NCBI RefSeq assembly: GCF_036785885.1
Contig: NC_092320.1
Coordinates: forward strand, 22,879,557-22,943,556
Source of the DNA: Coffea arabica
Taxonomy: Eukaryota; Streptophyta; Magnoliopsida; Gentianales; Rubiaceae
Length of the DNA: 64,000 nucleotides
Direction: 5' to 3'
Below are positions 11,294 to 22,781 of the stretch, piece after piece. The notes below the pieces were generated by a model, which ran no database searches, was not told where the DNA came from, and saw nothing but the letters and a program-made list of their open reading frames with translations. Within the stretch, counting starts at the first letter, position 1; each line of letters opens with the position of its first letter. The position numbers and the translations under genes were made by a program.

Positions 11294-12976
11294 ATGACAA
11301 CCAGTCATGCTATGTTTGTTGAGGGGCAATCTATTATTAGGCCTCCTATGTTTAGTGGCTCCAATTATGTTAGCTGGAAAGAAAGGATGATTATTTTTTT
11401 GCAATCTATTGATATTGAATTATGGTTTATTGTGAGTGAAGGACCGCATGAAGCTAACTTTCTTGATGCAGATACAGGTTTGCTTCGGCAAAAAACGAGA
11501 GCTGAAATGAATGCTCAAGATAGGACTAATCTCACATTGAATGCCAAAACCATGAATGTTCTTTATAGTGCCTTAGATTCAAATGAATCAATTAGAGTAA
11601 AAGGCTGTAAATCGGCCAAAGAAATGTGGGATAAGTTAAGAGAAATCCATGAGGGTTGTGACAACGTGAGAGAACAGAAAAAGGCTATCTTGGTCACAAA
11701 GTATGAATCATTTAAAATTGAACCTCTTGAGAATATTGACAAAATGTATTGCAGGTTCAATGACTTGATCAAAGATCTTGAGGTGTTGGGCAAAGAGTAC
11801 ACCTTGGGAGAGAAGAACAGGAAAATTCTCAATGCATTGGGCAAAAAATGGGAAAATAAAGTGACTGCAATAGAGGAGGCTAAAGATTTAAATTCTGTGC
11901 CTATTGAATCTCTCATTAACTCACTAACTTCTTATGAGTTGAAGTTGAAAACTAAAGTGCAGGAGGAAGAGGACGCTAGAGCAAAGAGAAACATAGCTCT
12001 AAAGGCAGCTCAAAGTGAAGATGATCCAGCTCTGTTGGATGATGAAGACTCGGATTGTGATGACAATGATCTTGCTCTCATCACAAAAAGTTTCAAGAGA
12101 ATCTTAAATAAAATGAAGTTTAGAAGGGGAGGACCTAGCAATCAATTCCAGAATCAATTTTCAAACGCAAGGCACAAAGGAAAACAAGAATTCAACAAGA
12201 AACAATTGGACAAATGCTACGAATGTGGACAGCCTGGATACTATGCAAGTGACTGTCCAGTGATGAAGAAGAAAGAAGGAAGAAAACCAAGATTAAACAA
12301 ATTTCAATTCACTTGGAATGAATGCAACTCCGATGGTGAAATTGAAGAGGAAGAAGAGTCTGCTCAATTGGCTTTTATGGCCATTGGAGATGATGAGGTA
12401 ACATCTTCTAACTCTCAATTTGAAAGTGATGATGAAAATGATGATGATCTTGAATCTTTCATTATAAAATTGCATGATAGTTTGAAAGAATCTTATGTTA
12501 GAAACAAGGAGTTAAAACAGAAAATTAGTTTTTTGCTTCGAGATAATGCAAATCTTTTTCAACAAAACAAAAAGTTGAAAACTGAAAATGATTACTTCAG
12601 AAAAAATGAGACTGCTTTACACTTGGATCTTGATAGAAAAATAAGTTTTTGTGAAATGTTCAAAAGGGAACAAGATGATTTGAAAAGAAGAATGGATGAT
12701 TTAAATGAGTTGCTTCAACATAAAAAACAGGACTGTTTTCAAAGTAATAAATCAAAACCTCATTTTAAGATAAATTCTGCTGCAAATGAGTTTGTTATCC
12801 ATAGGAGAAGACAAGTAAGATTTATTAAATCTGTTCATATAAATAATTCCCTGATTATGTGTAATTTCTGTTGTCAAAAAGGTCACATGAAAAGTGATTG
12901 CTATGTGAGAAAAAATATAAAAAAAGGCATGAAATACATGTGGATAGTTAGACATGATACTAACTTTAACAAGTAG
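11294..12976 (+). CDS. Intact Gag-like protein of element C (DUF4219/UBN2, two zinc knuckles)
   Basis: A 560-residue nucleocapsid-type protein expected to coat element RNA. I chose the ATG at 11294, matching the MATIKVS start of A and B; an in-frame ATG at 11240 lies in the primer-site leader. Residues ~14-40 (PPMFSGSNYVSWKERM) match DUF4219, and ~75-205 match UBN2, the copia Gag core. A Lys/Glu-rich likely coiled coil lies at ~390-490. Two knuckles are seen. C308 to C321 (CYECGQPGYYASDC) has Tyr where the zinc-binding His belongs; C523 to C536 (CNFCCQKGHMKSDC) is canonical CX2CX4HX4C. The protein ends shortly after KYMWIV, where a full copia polyprotein would continue into protease. Frame integrity suggests recent function. 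Confidence 0.88.
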   Translation: MTTSHAMFVEGQSIIRPPMFSGSNYVSWKERMIIFLQSIDIELWFIVSEGPHEANFLDADTGLLRQKTRAEMNAQDRTNLTLNAKTMNVLYSALDSNESIRVKGCKSAKEMWDKLREIHEGCDNVREQKKAILVTKYESFKIEPLENIDKMYCRFNDLIKDLEVLGKEYTLGEKNRKILNALGKKWENKVTAIEEAKDLNSVPIESLINSLTSYELKLKTKVQEEEDARAKRNIALKAAQSEDDPALLDDEDSDCDDNDLALITKSFKRILNKMKFRRGGPSNQFQNQFSNARHKGKQEFNKKQLDKCYECGQPGYYASDCPVMKKKEGRKPRLNKFQFTWNECNSDGEIEEEEESAQLAFMAIGDDEVTSSNSQFESDDENDDDLESFIIKLHDSLKESYVRNKELKQKISFLLRDNANLFQQNKKLKTENDYFRKNETALHLDLDRKISFCEMFKREQDDLKRRMDDLNELLQHKKQDCFQSNKSKPHFKINSAANEFVIHRRRQVRFIKSVHINNSLIMCNFCCQKGHMKSDCYVRKNIKKGMKYMWIVRHDTNFNK

Positions 12977-13425
12977 GAGATTTTGTTAATCATTGCAGTG
13001 ATTCTTGTTCACAATATTCTTCTTTTGATATTTCTGATATTTTGATTTGAGTTTTCGATGATATTTTTGAATACTACTGAATCTATATGATGTCAAAAAG
13101 GGAGAGAAAAGAACTATTCTGATCTAACGATGATTTGCTAATTTCTCTGTGATAAGTTGGTATGTTGGTATTGCTGAATTCTGCTATCATTTCTCTATTT
13201 TTGTTTGAAATATTGGATTTTCTGTTATTGTTGTTGGATTATGGTTATTACTCTCATCTTATGATGACAAAAAGGGGGAGAGATGGATGCAATGTGTAAG
13301 GGGGAGTTATTATGAGATTATGAGTTTGGCTCTTAAAAGTTTTGGTTGCAATGATTGAGGGGGAGCTTATACTTATTTTTGTTTCTTTCCATCCATTGTT
13401 TTGTCATCATCAAAAAGGGGGAGAT
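12977..13425 (+). other. Non-coding 3' internal region of element C with repeated polypurine tracts
   Basis: No pol sequence. Five AGGGAG/GGGGGAG tracts are spread along it, and the last, AAAAAGGGGGAGA, abuts the 3' LTR and is the likely plus-strand primer. A and B show the same arrangement. Confidence 0.8.
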
Positions 13426-14282
13426 TGTTGATCTTGATCCCTATCTTTTGATGTTTACAAAACAAATGGATGATACTAATATTTCTTCAAGATATATTTT
13501 CAGTTATGAAATTATTTGATTCCATGAACAAGTGCAATTGGAAGAAGACAAAGTATGCTGAAGCTGTCGGACGCTCAAAAAGACTGCATCGGACGTCCGA
13601 CAACCATTGAGTATCTTCGGACGCAGAAAACCAGCCTATCGGACGTCCTAAGGAATTGAAGAAAAATTTCCAATTCTACATCATACCTTTGGACGCAGAA
13701 AACCAGCCTATCGGACGTCCGAAAGAATTAAAGAAAATCTCTGAAACTCACTGCCTGCTGTCGGACGCATAAAACAGGGCTATCGGACGTCCGACACTCC
13801 AACGGCTAGTTGACTCTTCAGCTACTTTCTATCCGTTGGAAGCTTTAATGAGGCTCTTTCTTGGTCCTATATAAATAGTGGTTGGTCAGATATTTCAAAC
13901 AACTTTGGCACACTGAAGATACAAAAGATCTAGAGAGATTTCAGTGAGAAAATACTCCAAAAAGAATATTTGTAGTCTTAGTGGTGTGAGGTTCATTGTA
14001 AGCTTTTCATTTGTGAGTGAATCTTTCATGAGTGTAGCTCTGTGAGGGTTGTCCTGAGGGATAGTAAAACGTCCTGACTTGACCGAGTGCTGCTTGGGGC
14101 AAGGAGGAGGTGAACCTTCCTTTGTACACAAGAGTGATTGTAATTCATCAACTTGAAGTAGCTTGTTTCAATTAATCTACAATCCCAAGAGGAGTTGGGT
14201 AGTTAATTGGTTTGCAATCCTTTCCTTTTATTTACTTATTGTTTCGTTTATGATCTTTGCATTGGTTGTTTTGGGCCTAACA
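13426..14282 (+). repeat. 3' LTR of element C
   Basis: Same length as the 5' LTR and nearly identical. It keeps the motif pairs, although one TCGGACGC has become TTGGACGC near 13689. It is followed by TGAAA and the resumed LTR of A. Confidence 0.9.
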
Positions 14283-14287
14283 TGAAA

Positions 14288-15216
14288 AGATTTGAATCAA
14301 AGAGAAGTTAAGAATTTTGAAGGTTCGGACGTAGAGGATCGGACGCTCGATAGAGGATCGAACGTCCGACAAACGACGATACTCTTCGGACGCTTGGATC
14401 GGACGTTCATTCATTGCTTCGGCCGTCCGACACAAAAAGAATGAAAGTTGAACATTCTGACTTCTATCGGACGCAGGGTTCGGACGCAGAACAAATGGTT
14501 CGGACATCCGATAGGTGGTTCGGACGCATGGTTCGGACGCAGAGCAAATGGTTCGGACGTCCGACAGGCCAACGGCTAGTTTCGACAGCATTTAATATTT
14601 GACCGTTGGAGAGTCTTTTGGAGCCATTTCTCACCTTCTATAAATACCCCAAAGCACAAGAAGACACAGACTTTTTGTCAACACTATATACAAGCTTACA
14701 AGTGAGATCTTTGAGTAGAAATATTCTTTGTTGGTTGTATAAGGGGTTGGGAAAGTTGGGTTGTGAGGTTGCTCAAGTGAAGGTTACTCTCTAGGAGGAG
14801 TAAAACCTTGGTGAAGGTGAACCTATCACTTGGAGTGGTAAAACCTTGATAAAGGTTGCCTCACTTGTATAAAGTAGTTCTTAATTGAGTGGGTAAACTT
14901 TCAATTGTAGCTAGTTGAGGGTTTACTTGGAGAGTAGTAAAATTCCTTTGCTCAACCAAAGTATGTTTGGGGTGAGAAAGGAGTGAGCCTTCACTTGTTC
15001 AAGTTGGTTAGCACTACCATCAATTGAAGAAGCTATTTGGTGGATTCAACTCCAAGTTTGGAAGAAACTTGGGAGTTTGATTGGTTTGAATTTCTCTTAC
15101 TTTATTGTTACTCTATTTTTGTGTTTTAAAATTGCTTATATTCTTTGTCATTGTATTTACTTGACTACTTGTCTGGTTGAGTATTTTGGTTGTATTTGGT
15201 TGCATCGGGGCTTTCA
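14288..15216 (+). repeat. Right part of the 3' LTR of element A
   Basis: Continues the 122-bp segment at 10260-10381 and carries the same TCGGACG array, inverted AACGG pair and TATAAATA box. It ends GGGGCTTTCA, followed by the ACATA target duplication. Confidence 0.88.
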
Positions 15217-15290
15217 ACATACATATACACATACCTCCATACATACATACATACATATACATACATAGTATATATATGTATGTATGGATT
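15217..15290. repeat. CATA/TATA simple repeat at the element A insertion site
   Basis: Imperfect CATACATA simple sequence. The same kind of sequence precedes element A at 7425-7437, so A inserted into a microsatellite. Confidence 0.8.
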
Positions 15291-15490
15291 TGAGTAGGCT
15301 CTAGTATGGTCTGGTATGAGTCTGAATTTGGATATGGATTATAGAAAATCAAATCCTACTAGAGCCATGACTCTTTTACAAGATTTGAATGCAATTGCAA
15401 TACATATACATCACTAGCTAGTCCAAGACTACAATTACTACAATACTGTTATTATTAGAACGGTTTGTCTAATGGGTCCGTTAAAATATT

Positions 15491-16048
15491 TTTCAGGTGT
15501 TATATTTTTGAAAATATAAGATTAATTAGGTAAAATAAATAAATACAAAGGGAGATAAACAAGATTAAATAGGAAAATATATAAATACAAGAGAGAATAA
15601 TAATTGTTAGTATGTATATATATATATATATATATATATGGTAGATTAACTGAATAACAGGTGTGTTAACGAGCACCCTTAGGGCACCCGTTAGAAAAAT
15701 CCTTATTAGAAAAGCAAGTAGTAGGCAAATGCAAACAGCTTGCCAGTGCTAAAGGATGGAAAACAAAAATCCTTTCAGGTGTTATATTTTTGAAAATATA
15801 AGATTAATTAGGTAAAATAAATAAATGCAAAGGAAGATAGACAAGATTAAATAGGGAAATATATAAATACAAGAGAAAATAATAGTTGTTAATATGTGTA
15901 TATATATATATATATATATGGTAGATTAATTAAATAATAAGTGTGTTAACGAGTACACTTAGGGCACCCGTTAGAAAAATCCTTATTAGAAAAGCAAGTA
16001 GTAGGCAAAAGCAAACAGCTTGCCAGTGCTAAAGGATGGAAAACAAAA
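15491..16048 (+). repeat. Tandem duplication, ~280-bp unit, two copies
   Basis: Copy 1 (15491-15768) and copy 2 (15773-16048) both run from TTTCAGGTGTTATATTTTTG to GGATGGAAAACAAAA. Each contains a (TA)n run and the motif TTAGGGCACCCGTTAG. A handful of substitutions and a TA-length change separate them. No coding content. Confidence 0.9.
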
Positions 16049-18413
16049 CGTATGCGGTGGAAGAAAGAAACAAATAAGAGAAAGAAAAGAGGAAGAGAAT
16101 TAGATAAGCAACTTTCTTAGATTTTCCAATATTTTTGATATTTTATGTTTAGGATATAAACAAAACTTGAAACATATAAACTAACTTAAAAACTAAATAT
16201 GATTGTAAATATAGTGAAGGAGTTTTAGTCTAATTATTAATTAAGATTTATTATTATTAGATTATATAAATATATAAAAAATGTATAATATTTATTTGTA
16301 TTAATTAATTTAAGCAAGGTATCCTACCCGTGCTCTGCACCATTACTCCCTGCCCCTATTGCCATCCTTTGGCCTTCTTTTTTTTTTTTTTGTGTTGACA
16401 AAAGACCTAATAGCTATGTCAATAGTTTTAGGCCTCTAGCTATTAGGATTTAAAATTGATGAAGTTGGAGAACAAAAAGAAAGGAAGAAATAGAAAATAG
16501 AATGGAGAGAGAAATTTGTGAAAAACAATCTTGGAATGCGAGTATGTGTTTAACTAGAGAGTGCGTTGGATATACTCATTTCTTGATTAAGCCAAATAAA
16601 AAATAGATAAGGTGAATAGATGAGTATAAAAATATGACTTTATTTTATACGTATATATGTATATATATATATTTATATAAGTACACGTATATGTGTATAT
16701 AAGATGTGGCAAAATTTGGAGCACATGGTTGACATAGATCGGATTTATCCAAGTGTTTGCCCCCGCCCCCACCCCCACCCCCACCCTCACAAACACACGA
16801 TGCCTCCTAAACTTATGAAAGATGAAATATACCAAAATGACTAATTTTCTTTTTCTTCCCCCTCAAACTGAAATACTTTGTCAATGGTCAATGATCAACC
16901 ATAATGAATAGACAACTTTGCCCACTGGTTAACAGTAATATGTAATTCATGTCACTCTGTCGATCACTTGCGGAGGGATTAAATTGGCTTAAAATAATAG
17001 TTGAAGGACCACATTTTGTAAAACTAAGGTTAGAGGATTAATAGTGGTTTTTGTACAAAAGTTGGCCTATTATTTCATTTATTTCCCCAAGTTTTGTCAT
17101 ACTTGGGTTTTACAGAATTGGCCACTATAGACTAATTTTAAAAAAAAATATGAGGAGTTTATTAAGTTCCTATACAGCCACAAACACTTCGGCTATCCAA
17201 GAATTGACTACAACTCTAGTTTTGTAAGTACGCCAAAAGTTCGCATAGAGTAATATACAATTCGTACGTATAATTAAAAAAAAACTTCATTTTTTGTATG
17301 TTTAAAAAATTCTTTAGAAAAATACTTGTCTCCCATGATCTTATAAAACTCGTAGGACCAACGATGGTGGCGTGATGTTTAGAATTTGTAATTTCAAAAT
17401 AAGAAAACACATAATTTCAATTACTCAACTGGTTGAACCTGTTAAAATTCGACAATCTGAGTTTAAAACACATAAAATCAATTACTCAGCTAGTTGGACT
17501 TGTTAAAAATTAGAACTGATTGCTCAATTGGGTCATTCATTGGTTTGAGTATAAATACATTAATAGGATTCATGGGACTAGGCTCCTCTTGATTGCGAGC
17601 TTCTCTCCATTACACTCTAATAAAATTAATTTAAAATTTTTAAAAAATCAATATCATTTATAATATGTTTCATTACTCGTGTCATTTATGCATAAAAATT
17701 CATAAGAAATTCTCCAAATTATAATTTGATTAATCATTACAAATTTTGTCACATTAGTTTGAATTTAAATCAATTTTGATTCATACAAATGTTTCATGTA
17801 ACTTGAATGTCAAAATATTCTTAAAAAAAAATCATGTTTTAGTATGTTAATTTAGAGATCAAAAGAAAAGTATTGACACAATTATAAAATTTTATAATAT
17901 ATATAAATTTAAATATAAATATATAGAGAATCCAATAGAGAGGATTCTAACCCAGAAGCAAATGGCTTGATTGTGTTGTCAAACTTATGCACTTAGAAAG
18001 TGAATTTGTAGGAGGCTAGGAGCTACACGTAGACTATTGGATGCAAAATCTGGTGTGCTATATTTTTTTTTTTTTTTTGTAATTTAGCAATAAACTAAAA
18101 TGAAAAGCATGACGGTTTTCAATATAATGAAAGGATTATATATCTTCCGCATTAATTTATACCTGTGGCCATCATTACCTAACATTATTCATTGTATATT
18201 ATACAGTTCTAAACTAGACAGGTATCTTTAAAAAAAGTTTTGGTAAATAAATTAGACAGGTATTATGTATCATGTACCAACCAAGAAAAGTAGACAATGT
18301 GTACAACCTTGTCTACACGAAGCAAAAAAAAAAAAAAAAAAAAATGAAAGCAACGTTAAAAATCTTCCTTTCTCCCTAGTGTGCGACTTTTTCCTTGAGC
18401 TATCAATGGAGAG
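16049..18413. other. Gene-free stretch with simple repeats
   Basis: Contains a TA/CA repeat (16645-16705), a C-rich run (16760-16787), an imperfect ~62-bp tandem duplication at 17407-17515 (ACACATAA...CAATTACTCA), T- or A-runs at 18063-18079 and 18326-18343, and AT-rich filler. No gene seen. Confidence 0.5.
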
Positions 18414-18851
18414 TCATGGAAGCGACTGGTAATTATCCTCACAAGCTCGGTCTAATCCAATTGGGTCGACAAACCATGTCCAGAAGTGATCCACCAAGAA
18501 AATGAAACAAGAAAGAATAGCATCATACAGATACAAAAGTTGAAGCTCATAGTCATGCTGCTGCAATTTCGTCGAAGTGTAAGGAACAGGACACCGACAT
18601 AATGGGCAAGTCGAGTTCTTCTGCAACCAAACATCAATGCAGTCAACGTGGAATCCATGGTTGCATTCGGGAAGAACCCTGTATTTTTCACCATTAGAAA
18701 TATCGCATAGACATATTACGCACCGCAGTTCAGGGCTCTGATCAGCAATATTTGGAGAGTCGTTGCGGGGCCATAATGATCTTGAATGGAAGTCGAGGAT
18801 TGTGCGCAGAGTTCTCAGGCTGGCAGCTGCAATTGTCGAAATGGCCGTCAT
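18414..18851 (-). CDS. Small RING-H2 protein with C-terminal hydrophobic segment (probable E3 ubiquitin ligase)
   Basis: An intact single-exon ORF of 145 residues. Residues 44-85 form a canonical RING-H2 finger: C44-X2-C47-X15-C63-X-H65-X2-H68-X2-C71-X10-C82-X2-C85, with the W75 and P83 typical of E2-binding RINGs. Such proteins recruit E2 enzymes and ubiquitinate targets. Residues ~103-128 (LLYLYDAILSCFIFLV...) are strongly hydrophobic, so it may be membrane-anchored by its C-terminus. ATL proteins instead have an N-terminal anchor and a GLD motif, which I do not see, so I would not call it an ATL. The start is the first ATG of the frame. It is flanked only by repeats, has no partner gene, and could be a retained or truncated copy of a larger gene. 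Confidence 0.78.
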   Translation of the reverse strand: MTAISTIAAASLRTLRTILDFHSRSLWPRNDSPNIADQSPELRCVICLCDISNGEKYRVLPECNHGFHVDCIDVWLQKNSTCPLCRCPVPYTSTKLQQHDYELQLLYLYDAILSCFIFLVDHFWTWFVDPIGLDRACEDNYQSLP

Positions 18852-20446
18852 TTTTGGCTGAAACTTGCTGTTTCTGCCATGGTTTTCTCTAGTGGAGGGC
18901 TTAGAGAATATGTTATGCTTTCATTTCTCTGCTGCTTCACTCATGGGTTCGATTGAGAGATCACAGGTGTCCTGTAGAATATATGGTAACTTGAGATTGA
19001 GGCCCTTATTTTAGATTGATTTATGATTGGATTCTGAGAAGGATTGATTTGAACATGTAGAGTTTTTGACCGTTGAAAAGGGTAGAAGCTGAAGTAGTCA
19101 GGAAAGAATGGAGAAATAGTAATTAACAAATAGTTTTAAAGATTGTTAATTACTATTAATATTGCGGAGAACCATTCTAGCCACCGTGTATGACCGGTTA
19201 TGGCCCAAGAGAAATCAACAGGTTGTGATTGAGTTAGTAGGAGTAAAAAAATGTTTTCTTGGATATTATGCTGCTTTTGAGTTTTGACCAGCAAAATGTA
19301 CGTGTTACTTTTTTTTTTTTGGGGTCATACATCGGGTACCAATTCGACTATTTGAACCAACACATGCTAAACAAGCAGGGGACAAGTTCAATTGGATCAT
19401 TGGGATTCGATGGAAATTAAATTACCATCAGACCAAGTACCTATTGAATTTTGGATTATAGAAGAAGTCATATATTAATGGCAATGAATGAAAGATAATA
19501 TTTAAATTCTTGATTTCGCACCTTACAAAGACACTTAAAGGTTTTTGTTGTGACCAACAGCCCAACCCAACTGGCAGTTGGCTAAAATGTAAGTGTTAAT
19601 TCGTTACCTGCTATTCTGGACATTAAATAACGAACTCAAACCAAGATTTAGATGATACATGGATGAAGCATATTGGTATAGGAGATTTGAGACCATGATT
19701 AATTATGAGAAACATTTTAGGGGAAGAGGGTCCTTAATTTTGTCAAGAATATTTAGGAATATGTAATTTTCCATTGGTGAAAAATGAGACTTGAAAATCT
19801 TGGGGACTGCCATTTGAAGTGAAATCCACAAAAACATTCCTTACATTTTCGCAAATTTACTTTTTATTCTTTACTTTTAAAATTATGCATTTATACCGCC
19901 GCAATGATGGATTGTACTGATTTGGTCCTAAACTCCGATTTGGTCACTTTTTGGAGTGAAAGCGTCACAAGGTTTTCACTTGAGCAGGTGGTGTATTTCA
20001 AAGTGGCAAAAAAAAAAAAATGGCAAAAATGTCAATTCGAGAATTTCAACTAAAAAAAAAAACTCAATAACATGACCGAACTCGTTGAAATTGATTAGAA
20101 GCATATTGCTGGATTGAGTCTCTGATTTGATTTTTATGCCCCTTAAAAATTTACTAAATGTTCCTCCTCTGATGGTTTCAAGTGAAAAAAGTCATAGGAA
20201 CTAGAGTTTCGAGTTAAATTAGTGGGTGTAAGATGTAAATATGCTACTTTAGAGGTGAGAGACAAGAAAAAAGTTAACCATTGGACCTTGGTCTAATGGT
20301 GAGGGAGAGCTTTTAAAGCTCTTTTATGCACTAGGTTGGGAATTCAAACTCCGACTGGTGCATCTCACGAGAAGTATAGTGCTTCTTATTTTTAAAAAAA
20401 TTCAGTGAGTGCAGTAGTACACTTGTCTAATTTAGTGGTATAAATC
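18852..20446. other. Upstream and intergenic DNA
   Basis: The first few hundred bases should hold the promoter of the leftward RING gene; I could not fix a TATA box. Around 20281-20390 a stretch has tRNA-like A- and B-box resemblance (TGGTCTAATGGT, then GGTTGGGAATTCAAACTCC), as in a degraded SINE, but too weakly to call. Nothing else recognised. Confidence 0.4.
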
Positions 20447-20454
20447 CTTTTGAC

Positions 20455-20923
20455 TAGGGCTGCAAACGAACCGACTCGCAAGCGGCTCGACTCGAGCTCG
20501 AGTCAAGCTCGACTCGAGCTCGAGTCGAGTTCGAGCTGGCATTAAGCTCGTCAACTCGCGAGCTCGAGCGTATATATATATATATATATATTTATTTTAA
20601 GTATATATATATTTTATTTATTTATTTTAAGTATATATTTTTTATTTTTTTATTTTAAGTATATATATTTTTTTTATTTTTTAATTTTAATAGTAAAATT
20701 ACATATAATCTTTAATATTTTATTATTTATTAAGAAAAAAAATATTATTTTATTTATTTTTTAAAAATAAAATAATTATTTTTTTATTTTTTTCGAGCTT
20801 GAGCTCGAGTTTGAAATTATCAGCTCGTCGAGATCGAGCTCGAGTTCGAGTTCAATGAAATTATGTCGAGACTCGACTCGATTAGGCCAAAATTCGACTC
20901 GACTCGACTCGTTTGTAACCCTA
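20455..20923. mobile_element. hAT-like palindrome-rich MITE, copy 2
   Basis: 469 bp, from TAGGGCTGCAAACGA to TCGTTTGTAACCCTA. The 8-bp target duplication is CTTTTGAC (20447-20454) versus CTCTTGAC (20924-20931), one mismatch. Arms of GAGCTC/CTCGAG palindromes surround a TATA-rich core, as in the copies at 2566 and 51935. More terminal mutations suggest it is the oldest of the three. Confidence 0.88.
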
Positions 20924-20931
20924 CTCTTGAC

Positions 20932-22073
20932 TATGCAACTAGCTATGCTGCCTCTGGCTTTTTTGCTTACCCACATTTAAAGAAAAGAAAAGATTAATTG
21001 TGTTTGCAATTGTTAATTGGATTGGCAAAGAGTAATTGACTAGTTTAATTGCCTGACACCAAATGGCAAAAATGTGAACAATTTTTGACTTGGAACCTTT
21101 TGAATGAATCTCGTTTACTGCGTGATGCACCAAGTACTGAAAGCTTTTTGCAAGTAAAATAAGAAGAAGAGGTACAATGAATCTATGTGCAAATTAAAGG
21201 TCAATTTTGGAAGTTAGCTAATCCATTTTAATTAGTTCAATATTTGCATTATTTAATAGACTGAGCTTTGTCAGTCAGTCTGTTAAGGCACAAAATTGTA
21301 GATGTATCAATTGTTTTGAACCTACATAATCGTAGATGTATCAAATGTATTGAAATCATCCTGGATTATACATTAGATGCATTCATATTGAAGTATATTG
21401 TATACTTGTGCAAGATGTTAACTACACAAATATTGTCATTCATATATGAAACAATGCGAAACATATGAATAGGTATTATAGTTGTATAAAAGCAACAAAA
21501 TATACTTCTGTGTAATAGTATATTATGTTGAATTAGTACTGTTTGCATATGTATAATTTGGGTGTACATACATTCCTATGTTGTACACGCAATTGACTTT
21601 GTAAATGCACATATTTTACTACTTCTTTAGGAAGGAAAAAACATGGATAGGTTTACTCCAAGTGTCATTGTACCACCCTTTATAATTGGCTATCCGCATC
21701 TTTTGAAGCTTGTTTCTTGATCTGCACAAATATAATATCTTTTGATGAGTGCTTTTTAATTTTTTTTTGTTCTAATGATCATTTATACATGTACATTTAG
21801 TCGTAAAGGCGCATAAGGTTTTTTTTTTAAATCTTTTGTGCTTAGTATGAATAAAATTGAGTTAGGCAATAAATTTTTTAAACCCAAATTGGATTTTAAT
21901 CTTTTCTATAATGGTGTTATCTTGAATGCTTTTAGGATGTGATAATCACTACTATTTTCTTCAAATCTTAAACATTCCTTGGATCAAACTTCTTTTCAAT
22001 TGCGACGAGGATTTCAATGTCATAGTTATCCATAACCAATGTTTTTTTTTTGAAATTATGTGTTGCAATCACA
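20932..22073. other. Gene-free AT-rich stretch
   Basis: No gene or bounded element recognised. A diffuse repetition of CATATG/ATACAT words occurs near 21300-21600. Confidence 0.5.
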
Positions 22074-22770
22074 ATAATACCTTAACTTTTATGCGGCAAG
22101 ATTATTTAATCTTATTCTGCTGATCAGACAAGGTTGTATTGCTTCAAGATTCAACCAAATTAAGTGAGCATTAAACTAAACTGAAGGGTATTAGGTAATT
22201 GTTTACATTTTATGAAAAGGCTTGGTTCTTGCTTCGAGTTGACCATCAATATTTATTTCTAAATTCAGCAGTACCAGACGAAAGTGCTTCCAACCAAAAA
22301 GACAACTTATCCAATCTCGTTGCCTTCCATGAAATGCCTACGCTACTAACAAATGTTTCTACGTAGAAAAAATATTTTTAAAGAATTGCTTCTATCCAGG
22401 TCAATTTTACATTTTGAAGGGCTATTCCCTATTTCTATCTTTTCTATTAAAAGTATGGACAGTCTCAAACCTTGATACCTAGATATTTTGCTAGTTTTTG
22501 GCAACTTGAGAACAAACTTGCTGACTCTATTGACTGATTCTTTTTCCTTTTCATTTTTGGGTCGAGAAGATTCAAAATCATCCATTGATTCGAACGACAT
22601 CCACTTTCAAAACGTCGAGCATGGTTGGAATATAGAAGCAAATCTTGAAGAAGGCAAGAGCTAGCTTAGGGGGCCCTCCTAATGCCATGAGAGTTGTTCG
22701 GCTCCGTTCAGGACCAAAATAAGGTACACGGTTAAAATATCCCTCATCCTGTATTTTTCACATTTCGTTC
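22074..22770. repeat. Segmental duplication, copy 1 (keeps the empty Helitron site)
   Basis: Matches 25260-25343, 28252-28322 and 29228-29740 in order, at moderate divergence. Shared blocks include TTAGGTAATTGTTTACATTT, GCTTCGAGTTGAC, TTCCATGAAATGCCTA and AAGGTACACGGTTAAAATAT. At 22168-22181 the sequence is uninterrupted where copy 2 carries the Helitron. The function is unknown; no clear protein emerges from either copy. Confidence 0.8.
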
Positions 22771-22781
22771 ATGTTTAGCAT

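Larger units (their letters stand above)
10382..14282 (+). mobile_element. Gag-only copia-type LTR element C, nested in the 3' LTR of element A
   Basis: LTRs at 10382-11238 and 13426-14282 (857 bp each) begin TGTTGATC and end CCTAACA. The target duplication is CGAAA (10377-10381) versus TGAAA (14283-14287), one mismatch. A primer site (ATTGGTATCAGAGC) follows the 5' LTR, and AAAAAGGGGGAGA precedes the 3' LTR. The internal ~2.2 kb holds only one intact gag ORF. I counted about a dozen LTR-LTR substitutions by eye, so it is older than B. Movement must rely on enzymes from another element. Confidence 0.9.
7438..15216 (+). mobile_element. Gag-only copia-type LTR element A (TR-GAG-like), interrupted by element C
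   Basis: Bounded by the 5-bp target duplication ACATA (7433-7437 and 15217-15221) in a CATA-rich simple repeat. The 5' LTR (7438-8485) starts TGTTGACC and ends TTTCA. It is followed by ATTGGTATCAGAGC, the usual Met-tRNA primer site of Ty1/copia elements. Then come a degenerate gag (8543-10067), four GGGGGAG polypurine-like tracts and the 3' LTR (10260-10381, resuming at 14288-15216). No protease, integrase, RT or RNase H is present. The 3' LTR is split by element C, so A inserted first. UBN2-type Gag and repeated polypurine tracts suggest the SIRE/Maximus lineage. Confidence 0.88.

Noticed and set aside
20281..20390. tRNA gene or SINE (A- and B-box-like sequence)
   Set aside because: No cloverleaf can be drawn, the B box is poor, and no poly-A tail or target duplication is visible.
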